From Streptomyces sp. NBC_00335 (lineage in GTDB: Bacteria > Actinomycetota > Actinomycetes > Streptomycetales > Streptomycetaceae), in assembly GCF_036127095.1 (NCBI RefSeq), contig NZ_CP108006.1:7679501-7743500 (forward strand): a DNA stretch of 64,000 nucleotides, in the 5' to 3' direction. The translations under genes and the position numbers were made by a program. Below, in pieces: positions 33,520 to 40,843 of the stretch; positions within the stretch are counted from its first letter, which is position 1; every line of letters starts with the position of its first letter. Under the pieces are notes generated by a model that was not told the origin of the DNA, did no database searches, and saw only the letters and a list, made by a program, of their open reading frames with translations.

Positions 33520-35114
33520 CGACCTCGCGGAGCTTCGGGCACGACGTGTACGACGCGGTGATCGTGGGCGGGGGCCACAACGGCCTCGTCGCCGCCGCCT
33601 ACCTGGCCCGGGCGGGCCGCTCGGTCCTGGTCCTGGAGCGGCTCGGCCGCACCGGCGGGGCCGCCGTGTCCACCCGGCCGTTCCCGGGCGTCGACGCCCG
33701 GCTGTCCCGCTACTCCTACCTGGTCTCGCTGCTCCCCGCGAAGATCGTGCGCGAGCTGGGGCTGGACTTCCAAGTGCGCCGGCGCACGGTCTCCTCGTAC
33801 ACCCCCGTCGAGCGCGCCGGACGCCCCGGCGGACTGCTGGTCGGCGGCGGCGAGGCGCGCACCCGGGAGTCCTTCGCGCGGCTGACCGGCTCGGAGCGGG
33901 AGTACGAGAACTGGCGCGCCTTCTACGGGACCACCGGGCGGGCCGCCGAACGCCTCTTCCCGACGCTGACCGAGCCGCTGCCCACGCGCGCGGAGCTGCG
34001 GGCCCGGCTGGATGACGAGGCGGCCTGGCGGATGCTGTTCGAGGAGCCGATCGGACGGGCCGTCGAGCGGGAGTTCGCCGACGACCTGGTGCGCGGGGTC
34101 GTCCTCACCGACGCGCTGATCGGCACCTTCGCCGACGCCCACGACCCGGGCCTGGCCCAGAACCGCTGCTTCCTCTACCACGTCATCGGCGGCGGCACCG
34201 GCGACTGGGACGTACCGGTCGGCGGCATGGGCGCGCTCACCGACGCGCTGGCGGCTTCCGCGCTGGCGGCCGGGGCGGAGATCGCCACCGGGCACGAGGC
34301 GCTGCGCATCGACACCGACGGCACGACCGCCCCGGCCGAGGTGACCTTCCGTACGGCGACGGGCGAGGGGCGGGTCGCCGGCCGGGTGGTGCTCGTCAAC
34401 GCCTCGCCGCGGGCGCTCGCCGAACTCCTCGGGGAGGAACCGGCGCAGCCGGCTCCCGAGGGGGCCCAGCTCAAGGTCAACATGCTGCTGCGCCGCCTGC
34501 CCCGGCTGCGGGACTCCTCGGTGGACCCGCGCGAGGCCTTCGGCGGCACCTTCCACATCGCGGAAGGCTACGAACAGCTCGCCCGGGCCCACGCGGAGGC
34601 CGCCGCGGGCGAACTGCCCTCCGTACCGCCCTCGGAGATCTACTGCCACTCGCTGACGGACCCGACGATCCTGGGGCCCGAGCTGGCGGAGCAGGGGTAC
34701 CAGACCCTGACCCTCTTCGGACTGCACACCCCGGCCCGGCTGTTCGAGAAGGACAACCAGGGGGCGCGGGAAGTGCTGCTCGCCGCCACCCTCGCCCAGC
34801 TCGACGCCCACCTGGCCGAACCGCTCACCGACTGCCTGGCCTTCGACGCCGACGGCCGCCCGTGCATCGAGGCCAAGACCCCGCTCGACCTGGAGCGCGA
34901 ACTGCGCCTGCCCGGCGGGCACATCTTCCACCGGGACCTGTCCTGGCCGTACTCCGCATCCGGCTCGGATGGCGACTCCGCCGAGGGCGGCGGCCGTTGG
35001 GGCGTGGAGACCGCCCACCGCAACGTACTGCTGTGCGGCGCGGGGGCGGTCCGCGGCGGCGGAGTCAGCGGGGTCCCCGGCCACAACGCGGCGATGGCGG
35101 TACTGGGGCACTGA
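33516..35114 (+). CDS. FAD-dependent oxidoreductase (phytoene desaturase/PYROXD2-like)
   Basis: A 532-residue flavoprotein. DAVIVGGGHNGLVAAAYLA is the N-terminal dinucleotide loop, VLVLERLGRTGG follows, and LLCGAGAVRGGGVSGVPGHNAA is the C-terminal FAD signature of the crtI/PYROXD2 group. No membrane segment. The substrate is unknown. ATG 33516 overlaps the kinase stop by four bases, so synthesis is tied to the kinase, which makes it a candidate substrate or effector (inference). Confidence 0.87.
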   Translation: MTTSRSFGHDVYDAVIVGGGHNGLVAAAYLARAGRSVLVLERLGRTGGAAVSTRPFPGVDARLSRYSYLVSLLPAKIVRELGLDFQVRRRTVSSYTPVERAGRPGGLLVGGGEARTRESFARLTGSEREYENWRAFYGTTGRAAERLFPTLTEPLPTRAELRARLDDEAAWRMLFEEPIGRAVEREFADDLVRGVVLTDALIGTFADAHDPGLAQNRCFLYHVIGGGTGDWDVPVGGMGALTDALAASALAAGAEIATGHEALRIDTDGTTAPAEVTFRTATGEGRVAGRVVLVNASPRALAELLGEEPAQPAPEGAQLKVNMLLRRLPRLRDSSVDPREAFGGTFHIAEGYEQLARAHAEAAAGELPSVPPSEIYCHSLTDPTILGPELAEQGYQTLTLFGLHTPARLFEKDNQGAREVLLAATLAQLDAHLAEPLTDCLAFDADGRPCIEAKTPLDLERELRLPGGHIFHRDLSWPYSASGSDGDSAEGGGRWGVETAHRNVLLCGAGAVRGGGVSGVPGHNAAMAVLGH

Positions 35115-35131
35115 CGCGCCCCGGCCCCGCG

Positions 35132-35575
35132 TCAGCCAACGGGGTCGATCACGACGATCGGAATCTCCCGGCTGGTCTTGGTCTGGTACTCGTCGTACGA
35201 GGGCCAGTGCTTCACCATCAGCGGCCAGAACCCGGCGCGCTCCTCGGACGTCGCGGTCCGCGCGATGCCCTGCATCACCTTGGGGCCGACCTGCACCCGG
35301 ACCTCGGGGTGCTCGGAGAGGTTCCGGTACCAGAGCGGGTCGGCGGGGTCGCCGCCCTTGGAGGCGACGATGAGGTAGCGCCCGCCGTCCTCGCCGTAGA
35401 TGAGCGGGGTCCGCACCGGCTTCCCGGACTTGCGGCCGATGGTGGTGAGCAGCAGGGTCTGGGTGTTGTTCCAGTACTGCCCCTCGGTCCCGCCCGAACC
35501 GACGTACAGCTTGACGTGATCCAGGGTCCAGCCCGGCTTGGGGTCGGTGGGGTTGTCCCAGTCGATGTCGGTCAT
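35132..35575 (-). CDS. Deazaflavin (F420)-dependent nitroreductase family protein
   Basis: A 147-residue split-barrel protein of the Ddn/DUF385 family: NTQTLLLTTIGRKSGKPVRT and PLIYGEDGGRYLIVASKGGDP are the F420-binding core; LWYRNLSEHPEVRVQVG and the FWPLMVKHWPSYDEYQTKT end are standard. It probably reduces quinones or other small molecules with F420H2. ATG 35575 begins MTDIDWDNPTDP. A GTTGA-ACGG-TCAAC inverted repeat lies 21 bases upstream. Confidence 0.9.
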   Translation of the reverse strand: MTDIDWDNPTDPKPGWTLDHVKLYVGSGGTEGQYWNNTQTLLLTTIGRKSGKPVRTPLIYGEDGGRYLIVASKGGDPADPLWYRNLSEHPEVRVQVGPKVMQGIARTATSEERAGFWPLMVKHWPSYDEYQTKTSREIPIVVIDPVG

Positions 35576-35595
35576 ATGGACTCGCCTGCCTTCGT

Positions 35596-35609
35596 GTTGA
35601 ACGGTCAAC
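35596..35609. promoter_or_regulatory. Inverted repeat upstream of the F420-dependent reductase
   Basis: GTTGA (35596-35600), ACGG, TCAAC (35605-35609), flanked by TTCG and GAA that partly extend the symmetry. It is in the 58-base gap between the monooxygenase and reductase genes, a suitable site for a TetR-type regulator. Confidence 0.5.
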
Positions 35610-35633
35610 GAACCACAACAACGAGCGGCAGGG

Positions 35634-36824
35634 CTACAGGGCACGGTGCATTCCACCCTGGTTCGGAAGCGCGAATCCGTCGAAGAGGTCGTCCAGCGCC
35701 CGCCGCGCGGCCCGGGCCGGGGTGGCGCGGACGGCGAGGTCCCGGGCGGCCACCGCGAGGGGGTGCGTGAGGGCGGCGACCCGGCCCGCGCGGCGGGAGC
35801 GGATGCGCAGGGCGTCGGTGCGGGCGCAGCGGGCCGCGCTGTAGGCGGCCAGGGCGGCCGGTACGTCGGCCCCGTCCAGCAGGTGCGCGAGGACGGCGGC
35901 GTCCTCGACGGCCTGGCACCCGCCCTGGCCCAGGTTGGGGGTCATGGCGTGCGCCGCGTCACCGAGCCATGCCAATCGGCCCTGGTGGAAGCGGGGGAGC
36001 GGGGCGGCGAGGTCGTACAGGTCGTGCTGGAGCACGGCCGCCGGGTCGATCCGCTCCAGCAGGGCGGGGATCGGATCGTGCCAGGTGCCGTACCGGCGCA
36101 GGAGTTCGGCGCGGACGTCGGCGGGCCGGTGGCCCTCGGGGGCGACCGCGGTGGCGTAGAGGTACACGCGGCCGTCGGCGAGCGGGACGACTCCGAAGCG
36201 CTCCGCGCGGCCCCAGGTTTCGGCGGCGGCGCGCACGGGCGGGCCGCCGGCGGGAAGGACGGTCCGCCAGGCGGTCTCCCCGCTGTAGTGCAGGCCGGGA
36301 TGGGCCGGGAAGTACTGGCGGCGGATCGGGCTGTGGATGCCGTCGGCGGCGATGACCAGGTCGGCGGTGAGGGCGCCGGACGAGGTGTGGGCGCCGGACG
36401 AGGTGTGGGCGATCGGATGGCCGTCCGCGCCCTCGACGGAGGTCACTGCCGTGCCGTACCGGAGGGTGCCTTCGGGGAGTGCGGCGGCCAGGGCGGCTGC
36501 GAGGGCCGTGCGGTGCACGGCGAGCGGGGGCCGGCCGTACCTGGCCGTCAGCGCGGCGCGGTCGGCACGGCTCAGCAGGCGGCCGTCGGCGCGGCGCAGG
36601 TCCATCGCGGCAGGGGTGGCGTCCCCCGTCGCGCGGGCGACGTCGAAGCCGATGGCGTCGAAGGCGCGCAGGGCGTTGGGGGCGAGGACGATTCCCGCGC
36701 CGACGGCGGAGGGCCCCGTCGCGCGTTCGCAGACGGTGACGTCCCAGCCGCGACGGTGCAGCGCCACCGCTGCGGCGAGTCCGCCGATCCCCGCGCCCGC
36801 CACCACCGCTTCACGTCGAGTCAT
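35634..36824 (-). CDS. FAD-dependent aromatic monooxygenase
   Basis: A 396-residue class A flavoprotein monooxygenase: VVAGAGIGGLAAAVALHRRG (GxGxxG), ADLVIAADGIHSPIRR (DG motif) and LAWLGDAAHAMTPNLGQGGC (GD motif), as in salicylate or 3-hydroxybenzoate hydroxylases. An in-frame 18-base duplication gives SSGAHTSSGA just before the DG motif. ATG 36824 follows GGGGAGGAG. Divergent from a TetR-type gene with two palindromic operators between them. Confidence 0.92.
   Translation of the reverse strand: MTRREAVVAGAGIGGLAAAVALHRRGWDVTVCERATGPSAVGAGIVLAPNALRAFDAIGFDVARATGDATPAAMDLRRADGRLLSRADRAALTARYGRPPLAVHRTALAAALAAALPEGTLRYGTAVTSVEGADGHPIAHTSSGAHTSSGALTADLVIAADGIHSPIRRQYFPAHPGLHYSGETAWRTVLPAGGPPVRAAAETWGRAERFGVVPLADGRVYLYATAVAPEGHRPADVRAELLRRYGTWHDPIPALLERIDPAAVLQHDLYDLAAPLPRFHQGRLAWLGDAAHAMTPNLGQGGCQAVEDAAVLAHLLDGADVPAALAAYSAARCARTDALRIRSRRAGRVAALTHPLAVAARDLAVRATPARAARRALDDLFDGFALPNQGGMHRAL
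36373..36408. repeat. 18-base exact tandem duplication inside the monooxygenase gene
   Basis: GCGCCGGACGAGGTGTGG occurs twice in a row (36373-36390 and 36391-36408). It is in frame and duplicates six residues (AHTSSG) before the FAD/NADPH DG motif. Confidence 0.95.
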
Positions 36825-36851
36825 GGCAGTCTCCTCCCCGTTCCCCGCATC

Positions 36852-36867
36852 CTCTACAGCTGTAGAG
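36852..36867. promoter_or_regulatory. TetR-type operator 1 (perfect palindrome)
   Basis: CTCTACAGCTGTAGAG is a perfect 16-base palindrome. It is in the 83-base gap between the divergent monooxygenase and TetR genes and shares CTCTACA/TGTAGAG half-sites with operator 2. Confidence 0.85.
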
Positions 36868-36881
36868 TGTGCATGTGGCCG

Positions 36882-36903
36882 TCACTCTACACTTGTAGAG
36901 TGA
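36882..36903. promoter_or_regulatory. TetR-type operator 2
   Basis: Perfect 10-base arms TCACTCTACA and TGTAGAGTGA around CT. Its centre is 33 bases from operator 1, about three helical turns, so bound dimers would lie on one face. It ends 4 bases before the regulator ATG, implying autorepression. Confidence 0.88.
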
Positions 36904-36907
36904 CGGT

Positions 36908-37552
36908 ATGCACACCCCCGAGCGCGGAAGAGACCGCAGAACACTGATCGCGGACAGCGCGATCGACCTCGTGGCCGCCGCCGGACTGCGGGGGCTGACC
37001 CACCGGGCGGTCGACGGCGCGGCCGGGCTTCCGGCGGGCAGCACCTCGTACTACTTCCGTACGAGGACGGCGCTGATCGGCGCCTGTTATGCGCGGCTGG
37101 CCGAGCTGGACCTCGGTGACTTCGACGGGGGCGCAACGCCGTCGTCGTCGCCTTCAGCTGCGCCTTCGCCTGCGCCTGCGCCTTCGCCTGCGCCTTCACC
37201 GATGGACCGGGACGCCGTCGCCGCGGCGCTCGCCGCGCTGCTGTACGGATGGCTGACCTCGGGGCGCTCCCGCCAGCTGGCGCGCTTCGAGCTGAGCCTG
37301 GAGGCCGCCCGGAACCCGGAGCTGGCGACGGAACTGCACCGGGCCGGCCAGGGCTCGCGGGACCGGGCCGCCGGGATCCTCGCGGCGCTCGGCGCCGCCC
37401 GGCCGGCCGAGTCCGCCGAGCTCCTGGTCGCGTGGGCCGACGGGCTCCTCTACGACCGCCTCGCGGGCGCGCTCGCCCGCTCCCGCCCGGCACCCGACCT
37501 GGCCGAACTCACCTCCGTGACCCGCAGGATGATCGACGCGGCCCTCGCCTAG
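36908..37552 (+). CDS. TetR/AcrR family regulator
   Basis: A 214-residue repressor: RTLIADSAIDLVAAAGLRGL and THRAVDGAAGLPAGSTSYYF form the HTH. A Pro/Ser/Ala insert (about 76-99, from a GCGCCT/TCGCCT repeat at about 37140-37200) sits between the DNA-binding and ligand domains. No ribosome site separates operator 2 from the ATG, so the message may be leaderless. It probably represses itself and the divergent monooxygenase through the two CTCTACA palindromes. Confidence 0.9.
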   Translation: MHTPERGRDRRTLIADSAIDLVAAAGLRGLTHRAVDGAAGLPAGSTSYYFRTRTALIGACYARLAELDLGDFDGGATPSSSPSAAPSPAPAPSPAPSPMDRDAVAAALAALLYGWLTSGRSRQLARFELSLEAARNPELATELHRAGQGSRDRAAGILAALGAARPAESAELLVAWADGLLYDRLAGALARSRPAPDLAELTSVTRRMIDAALA

Positions 37553-37585
37553 GCGGCATCTGGGTCTCCGTGGCGCGGGCGGCCG

Positions 37586-39571
37586 TCAGTCCGCCGAGCG
37601 CGACCAGCCCGCCGCCTCGATGCGGGAGGCGTCCGCGGGGCGGTCCTCGGCGAAGAGGAGGTGGGAGGGTTCCGAGACGCGCAGGACGTCCACGTAGGCT
37701 CCGCGGCCCACGTAGCGGCCCTGGGCGGTGTGGCGGAAGCGGAGGCGGACCTCGCGGCCGGCCCAGGCGGCGAGCGGGGCTTCGAGCCGGTGCCAGATGC
37801 GGCCCGACCAGCCGGAGACGGAGCCCTGCGGCCAGTGTTCGGCGGCTCCGCCGGTGGTGCGGACGGTGGTGAAGGGGAGCGGCTCCCAGGTCTGCCCGTC
37901 GGCGGAGGCCTCCACGTGCAGGGCTCCGGCGCCGGGCACGGTGTCCCACCACACCGCGCAGCGCAGCCGGGCGGAGCCGGAGGCGGGGGTGAGGGGCGGG
38001 AGGGTCAGGGTGCCGGAGCCGCCGGTCTCCATGCCGGAGTACCAGGCCGGGCCGCCGTGCCTCGTGCGGACGGGGACGGCGCGGGCGAAGCGGTTGCCGA
38101 CGGCGACGCGCGGGGCGCTGCCGGCGCGCCAGGTGCGCACGGGGTGGACGGAGTTCCCCAGGAGGATCAGGAAGGAGTCCGTGGAGGGGTCCAGGACCAG
38201 GGAGGTGCCGGTGAAACCGGTGTGGCCTGCGGAGTGGGGGGTGGCCATGGCGCCCATGTACCAGTGCTGGTAGAGCTCGAAGCCCAGGCCGTGGTCGTCG
38301 CCGGGGAACGCGGTGTTGTAGTCGGTGAAGAGGAGCTCGACGGAGGCGGGGCGCAGGATGCGCTTGCCGGCGTAGACCCCGCCGTCGAGGAGGGCGCGGG
38401 CGAGGATCGCCAGGTCCCAGGCGGTGCCGAAGACCCCGGCGTGGCCGGCGACGCCGCCCAGCGCGTGCGCGTTCTCGTCGTGCACCTCGCCCCAGACGAG
38501 CCCCCGGTCCAGGCCGGACCAGGGCGGGCGCTGCACCTCGGTGGCGGCGGTGACCCGGCGCCAGGAGAGCGGTGGGTTGAAGCGAGTGCGGTGCATCCCG
38601 AGTGGAGCGGTGATCTCGTCTTGGAGCAGGAGGTCCAGAGTGTGACCGGTGATCCGTTCCAAGAGCAGTTGGAGGGCGATGAGGTTGAGGTCGGAGTAGC
38701 GGTAGACCGTCCCCGGGGTCTCCTGGGGCCTCACCGACCACAGCAGCCTCAACTGACCCGCCCGCGTGGGCTCCTGGTAGAAGGGGGCCCAGGATCGCAG
38801 CCCCGAAGTGTGCGTGAGGAGCTGGCGTACGGTGATCGACTCCTTGCCCCCGCCGGTGAACTCGGGCAGGTACCGGTGCACCGGCGCCTCCAGTTCCAGG
38901 CGCCCGCGCTCCATCTGCTGCACGGCCAGCAGTGAGGTGAACAGCTTCGACAGGGAGGCCAGGTCGAAGACCGTGTCCTCGGCCATCGCGATCCGCTGGG
39001 CGGCCGGGAACTCCCGGACCCGGTCGGTGCGGCCGTCGTAGTCGGCGTACCGGACGGCGTCGCCCATCGCCCGGTGCAGCGCCACGGTGCGGCCCCGCCC
39101 GGCGAGGACCACGGCCCCGGCGTAGTAAGGGTGTTCGGGGGAGGGGCCGAGGAAGCGCCGCGCCTCGTCCGCCACCCCTTCGAGGTGCCTCTCCAGCAGC
39201 CCCGCCTGGCGGGCGGACCCGTACCGCAGCCGCAGTCCCTGCAGCGCGCGCCGCTCGGCGGGGCCGCCGGCGGCCCCCGCGGACCCGGGCAGTGCGGCCT
39301 GGAGCACGAGCACGCCGCCCAGCGCCAGCAGCCGCGCCCCGAGCCGCCGCCGACTGAGACCGCGCACGCGCCCGGCGGCGCCGTCCGCCCCGGGCCCGGC
39401 GCGGCCCTCTGTCTGCAGCTCGCCGCCATCCACCTCCAGCTCGCCGCCATCCACCTCCAGTTCGCAGCCGTCCGCCCCCGGCGTGCTGCCGCCGCCGTCG
39501 GGCGCCGTCGGGCCGGCCGTGCCGGAGCCCTTCGTGTCACCGTCGTTCCCGGCTGCCCCTGGTGCCTTCAT
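37586..39571 (-). CDS. Exported serine hydrolase (beta-lactamase/PBP4* type) with C-terminal beta domain
   Basis: A 661-residue protein. The N-terminus is an acidic repeat region (about 20-65, ELEVDGG repeated), then LSRRRLGARLLALGGVLVLQ, a likely Tat signal or anchor. The class C-like serine hydrolase domain (about 115-480) has DLASLSKLFTS (SxxK nucleophile), YRYSDLN (YxN position) and the HTG of AGHTGFTG. The last 170 residues form a beta-rich domain rich in Trp/Arg (WDTVPGAGALHVEASADG) of carbohydrate- or wall-binding look. ATG 39571 follows GGGAGGA. The substrate may be peptidoglycan or an ester. Confidence 0.85.
   Translation of the reverse strand: MKAPGAAGNDGDTKGSGTAGPTAPDGGGSTPGADGCELEVDGGELEVDGGELQTEGRAGPGADGAAGRVRGLSRRRLGARLLALGGVLVLQAALPGSAGAAGGPAERRALQGLRLRYGSARQAGLLERHLEGVADEARRFLGPSPEHPYYAGAVVLAGRGRTVALHRAMGDAVRYADYDGRTDRVREFPAAQRIAMAEDTVFDLASLSKLFTSLLAVQQMERGRLELEAPVHRYLPEFTGGGKESITVRQLLTHTSGLRSWAPFYQEPTRAGQLRLLWSVRPQETPGTVYRYSDLNLIALQLLLERITGHTLDLLLQDEITAPLGMHRTRFNPPLSWRRVTAATEVQRPPWSGLDRGLVWGEVHDENAHALGGVAGHAGVFGTAWDLAILARALLDGGVYAGKRILRPASVELLFTDYNTAFPGDDHGLGFELYQHWYMGAMATPHSAGHTGFTGTSLVLDPSTDSFLILLGNSVHPVRTWRAGSAPRVAVGNRFARAVPVRTRHGGPAWYSGMETGGSGTLTLPPLTPASGSARLRCAVWWDTVPGAGALHVEASADGQTWEPLPFTTVRTTGGAAEHWPQGSVSGWSGRIWHRLEAPLAAWAGREVRLRFRHTAQGRYVGRGAYVDVLRVSEPSHLLFAEDRPADASRIEAAGWSRSAD
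39415..39471. repeat. 21-base in-frame repeat in the serine hydrolase gene
   Basis: CAGCTCGCCGCCATCCACCTC occurs in about two and a half copies, the last one degenerate. On the minus strand it encodes repeated ELEVDGG in the region before the signal-like segment. Confidence 0.9.
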
Positions 39572-39656
39572 GACCGGTCCTCCCGTCCGCCGCCTTGCCC
39601 TCCCGAGTATCTGCCCGCTCACGACTCGGGCTCCGCGGTGACCGGCCGGCAAAGAA

Positions 39657-39673
39657 TCTGACGCTGCATCAGA
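39657..39673. promoter_or_regulatory. Palindrome upstream of the flavin oxidoreductase/FadD pair
   Basis: TCTGACGCTGCATCAGA is symmetric except for a C/A mismatched pair, a T at one position and the centre (pattern TCTGAyGCwGCrTCAGA). It lies 43 bases before the ATG at 39717 in the gap shared with the divergent serine hydrolase. Likely a TetR-type operator; the regulator is not in the window. Confidence 0.6.
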
Positions 39674-39716
39674 AAACCTCTTCCCTCGACGGCCGGGCTG
39701 CGGCATCCTGCCGCCC

Positions 39717-40823
39717 ATGGAGACGGAGCTGAGCAGGAAACTGGGAATAGAGCACGCCATCTTCGGCTTCACGCCCTTCCCGGCGGTGGCCGCTGCCATC
39801 ACCCGCGCGGGCGGGTTCGGGGTGCTGGGGGCGGTCCGCTACACCGCCCCCGACGATCTGAAGCGCGACCTCGACTGGATGCAGGAGCACACCGACGGCA
39901 AGCCCTACGGGCTCGACGTGGTCATGCCCGCGAAGAAGGCCGTCGACGGCGTCAGCGAGGCCGACATCGAGGCGATGATCCCGGCCGCGCACCGCGAGTA
40001 CGTCCGCGACACCCTCGCCAAACACCACGTACCCGAACTCGCCGAGGGCGAGGCCTCCGGCTGGCGCATCACCGGCTGGATGGAACAGGTCGCCCGCAAC
40101 CAGCTCGACGTGGCCTTCGACTACCCCATCAAACTCCTGGCGAACGCCCTGGGTTCCCCGCCCGCCGACGTCATCGCGCGCGCCCACGAGCACGGCGTCC
40201 TCGTCGCCGCCCTCGCCGGCAGCGCCAAGCACGCCCGCCGGCACGCCGAGGCCGGCATCGACATCGTCGTCGCCCAGGGCTACGAGGCCGGCGGACACAC
40301 CGGCGACATCGCCACCATGGTCCTGGTGCCCGAGGTGGTCGAGGCCGTCGCCCCGCTCCCGGTCCTCGCCGCCGGCGGCATCGGCAGCGGCGAGCAGATC
40401 GCCGCCGGACTGGCCCTCGGCGCCCAGGGCGCCTGGCTCGGTTCCCTCTGGCTGACCACCACCGAGGCGGACATGCACTCCCGCGCCCTCACCGAGAAGC
40501 TGCTCGCGGCCGGCTCCGGCGACACCGTCCGTTCCCGCGCGCTGACCGGCAAGCCCGCCCGCCAGCTGCGCACCGAGTGGACCGACGCGTGGGACGACCC
40601 GGAGGGCCCCGGCGCCCTGCCGATGCCCCTGCAGGGACTCCTCGTCGCGGAGGCCGTGTCCCGCATCCAGAAGTACGAGATCCAGCCGCTGCTCGGCACC
40701 CCCGTCGGGCAGATCGTCGGCCGGATGAACAGCGAACGCAGCGTCCAGGCCGTCTTCGACGACCTCACCAGCGGCTTCGAGCGCGCCATCGACCGCATCA
40801 CCCGCATCGCCGGCCGGGCCTGA
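39717..40823 (+). CDS. NAD(P)H-dependent flavin oxidoreductase (nitronate monooxygenase family, IpdC-like)
   Basis: A 368-residue FMN barrel. FGVLGAVRYTAPDDL opens, VLVAALAGSAKHARR and VAQGYEAGGHTGD hold the FMN phosphate and the catalytic His position, and PVLAAGGIGSGEQIAAGLALGAQGAWLGS is diagnostic. Proteins of this sub-branch include mycobacterial IpdC, a reductase of steroid-ring CoA thioesters, rather than true nitronate oxidases. It lies 20 bases ahead of an acyl-CoA synthetase in the same direction, which fits a CoA-thioester substrate. No clear ribosome site precedes the ATG. Confidence 0.85.
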   Translation: METELSRKLGIEHAIFGFTPFPAVAAAITRAGGFGVLGAVRYTAPDDLKRDLDWMQEHTDGKPYGLDVVMPAKKAVDGVSEADIEAMIPAAHREYVRDTLAKHHVPELAEGEASGWRITGWMEQVARNQLDVAFDYPIKLLANALGSPPADVIARAHEHGVLVAALAGSAKHARRHAEAGIDIVVAQGYEAGGHTGDIATMVLVPEVVEAVAPLPVLAAGGIGSGEQIAAGLALGAQGAWLGSLWLTTTEADMHSRALTEKLLAAGSGDTVRSRALTGKPARQLRTEWTDAWDDPEGPGALPMPLQGLLVAEAVSRIQKYEIQPLLGTPVGQIVGRMNSERSVQAVFDDLTSGFERAIDRITRIAGRA

Positions 40824-40843
40824 AGATCCGAGGAGTGGACAAG

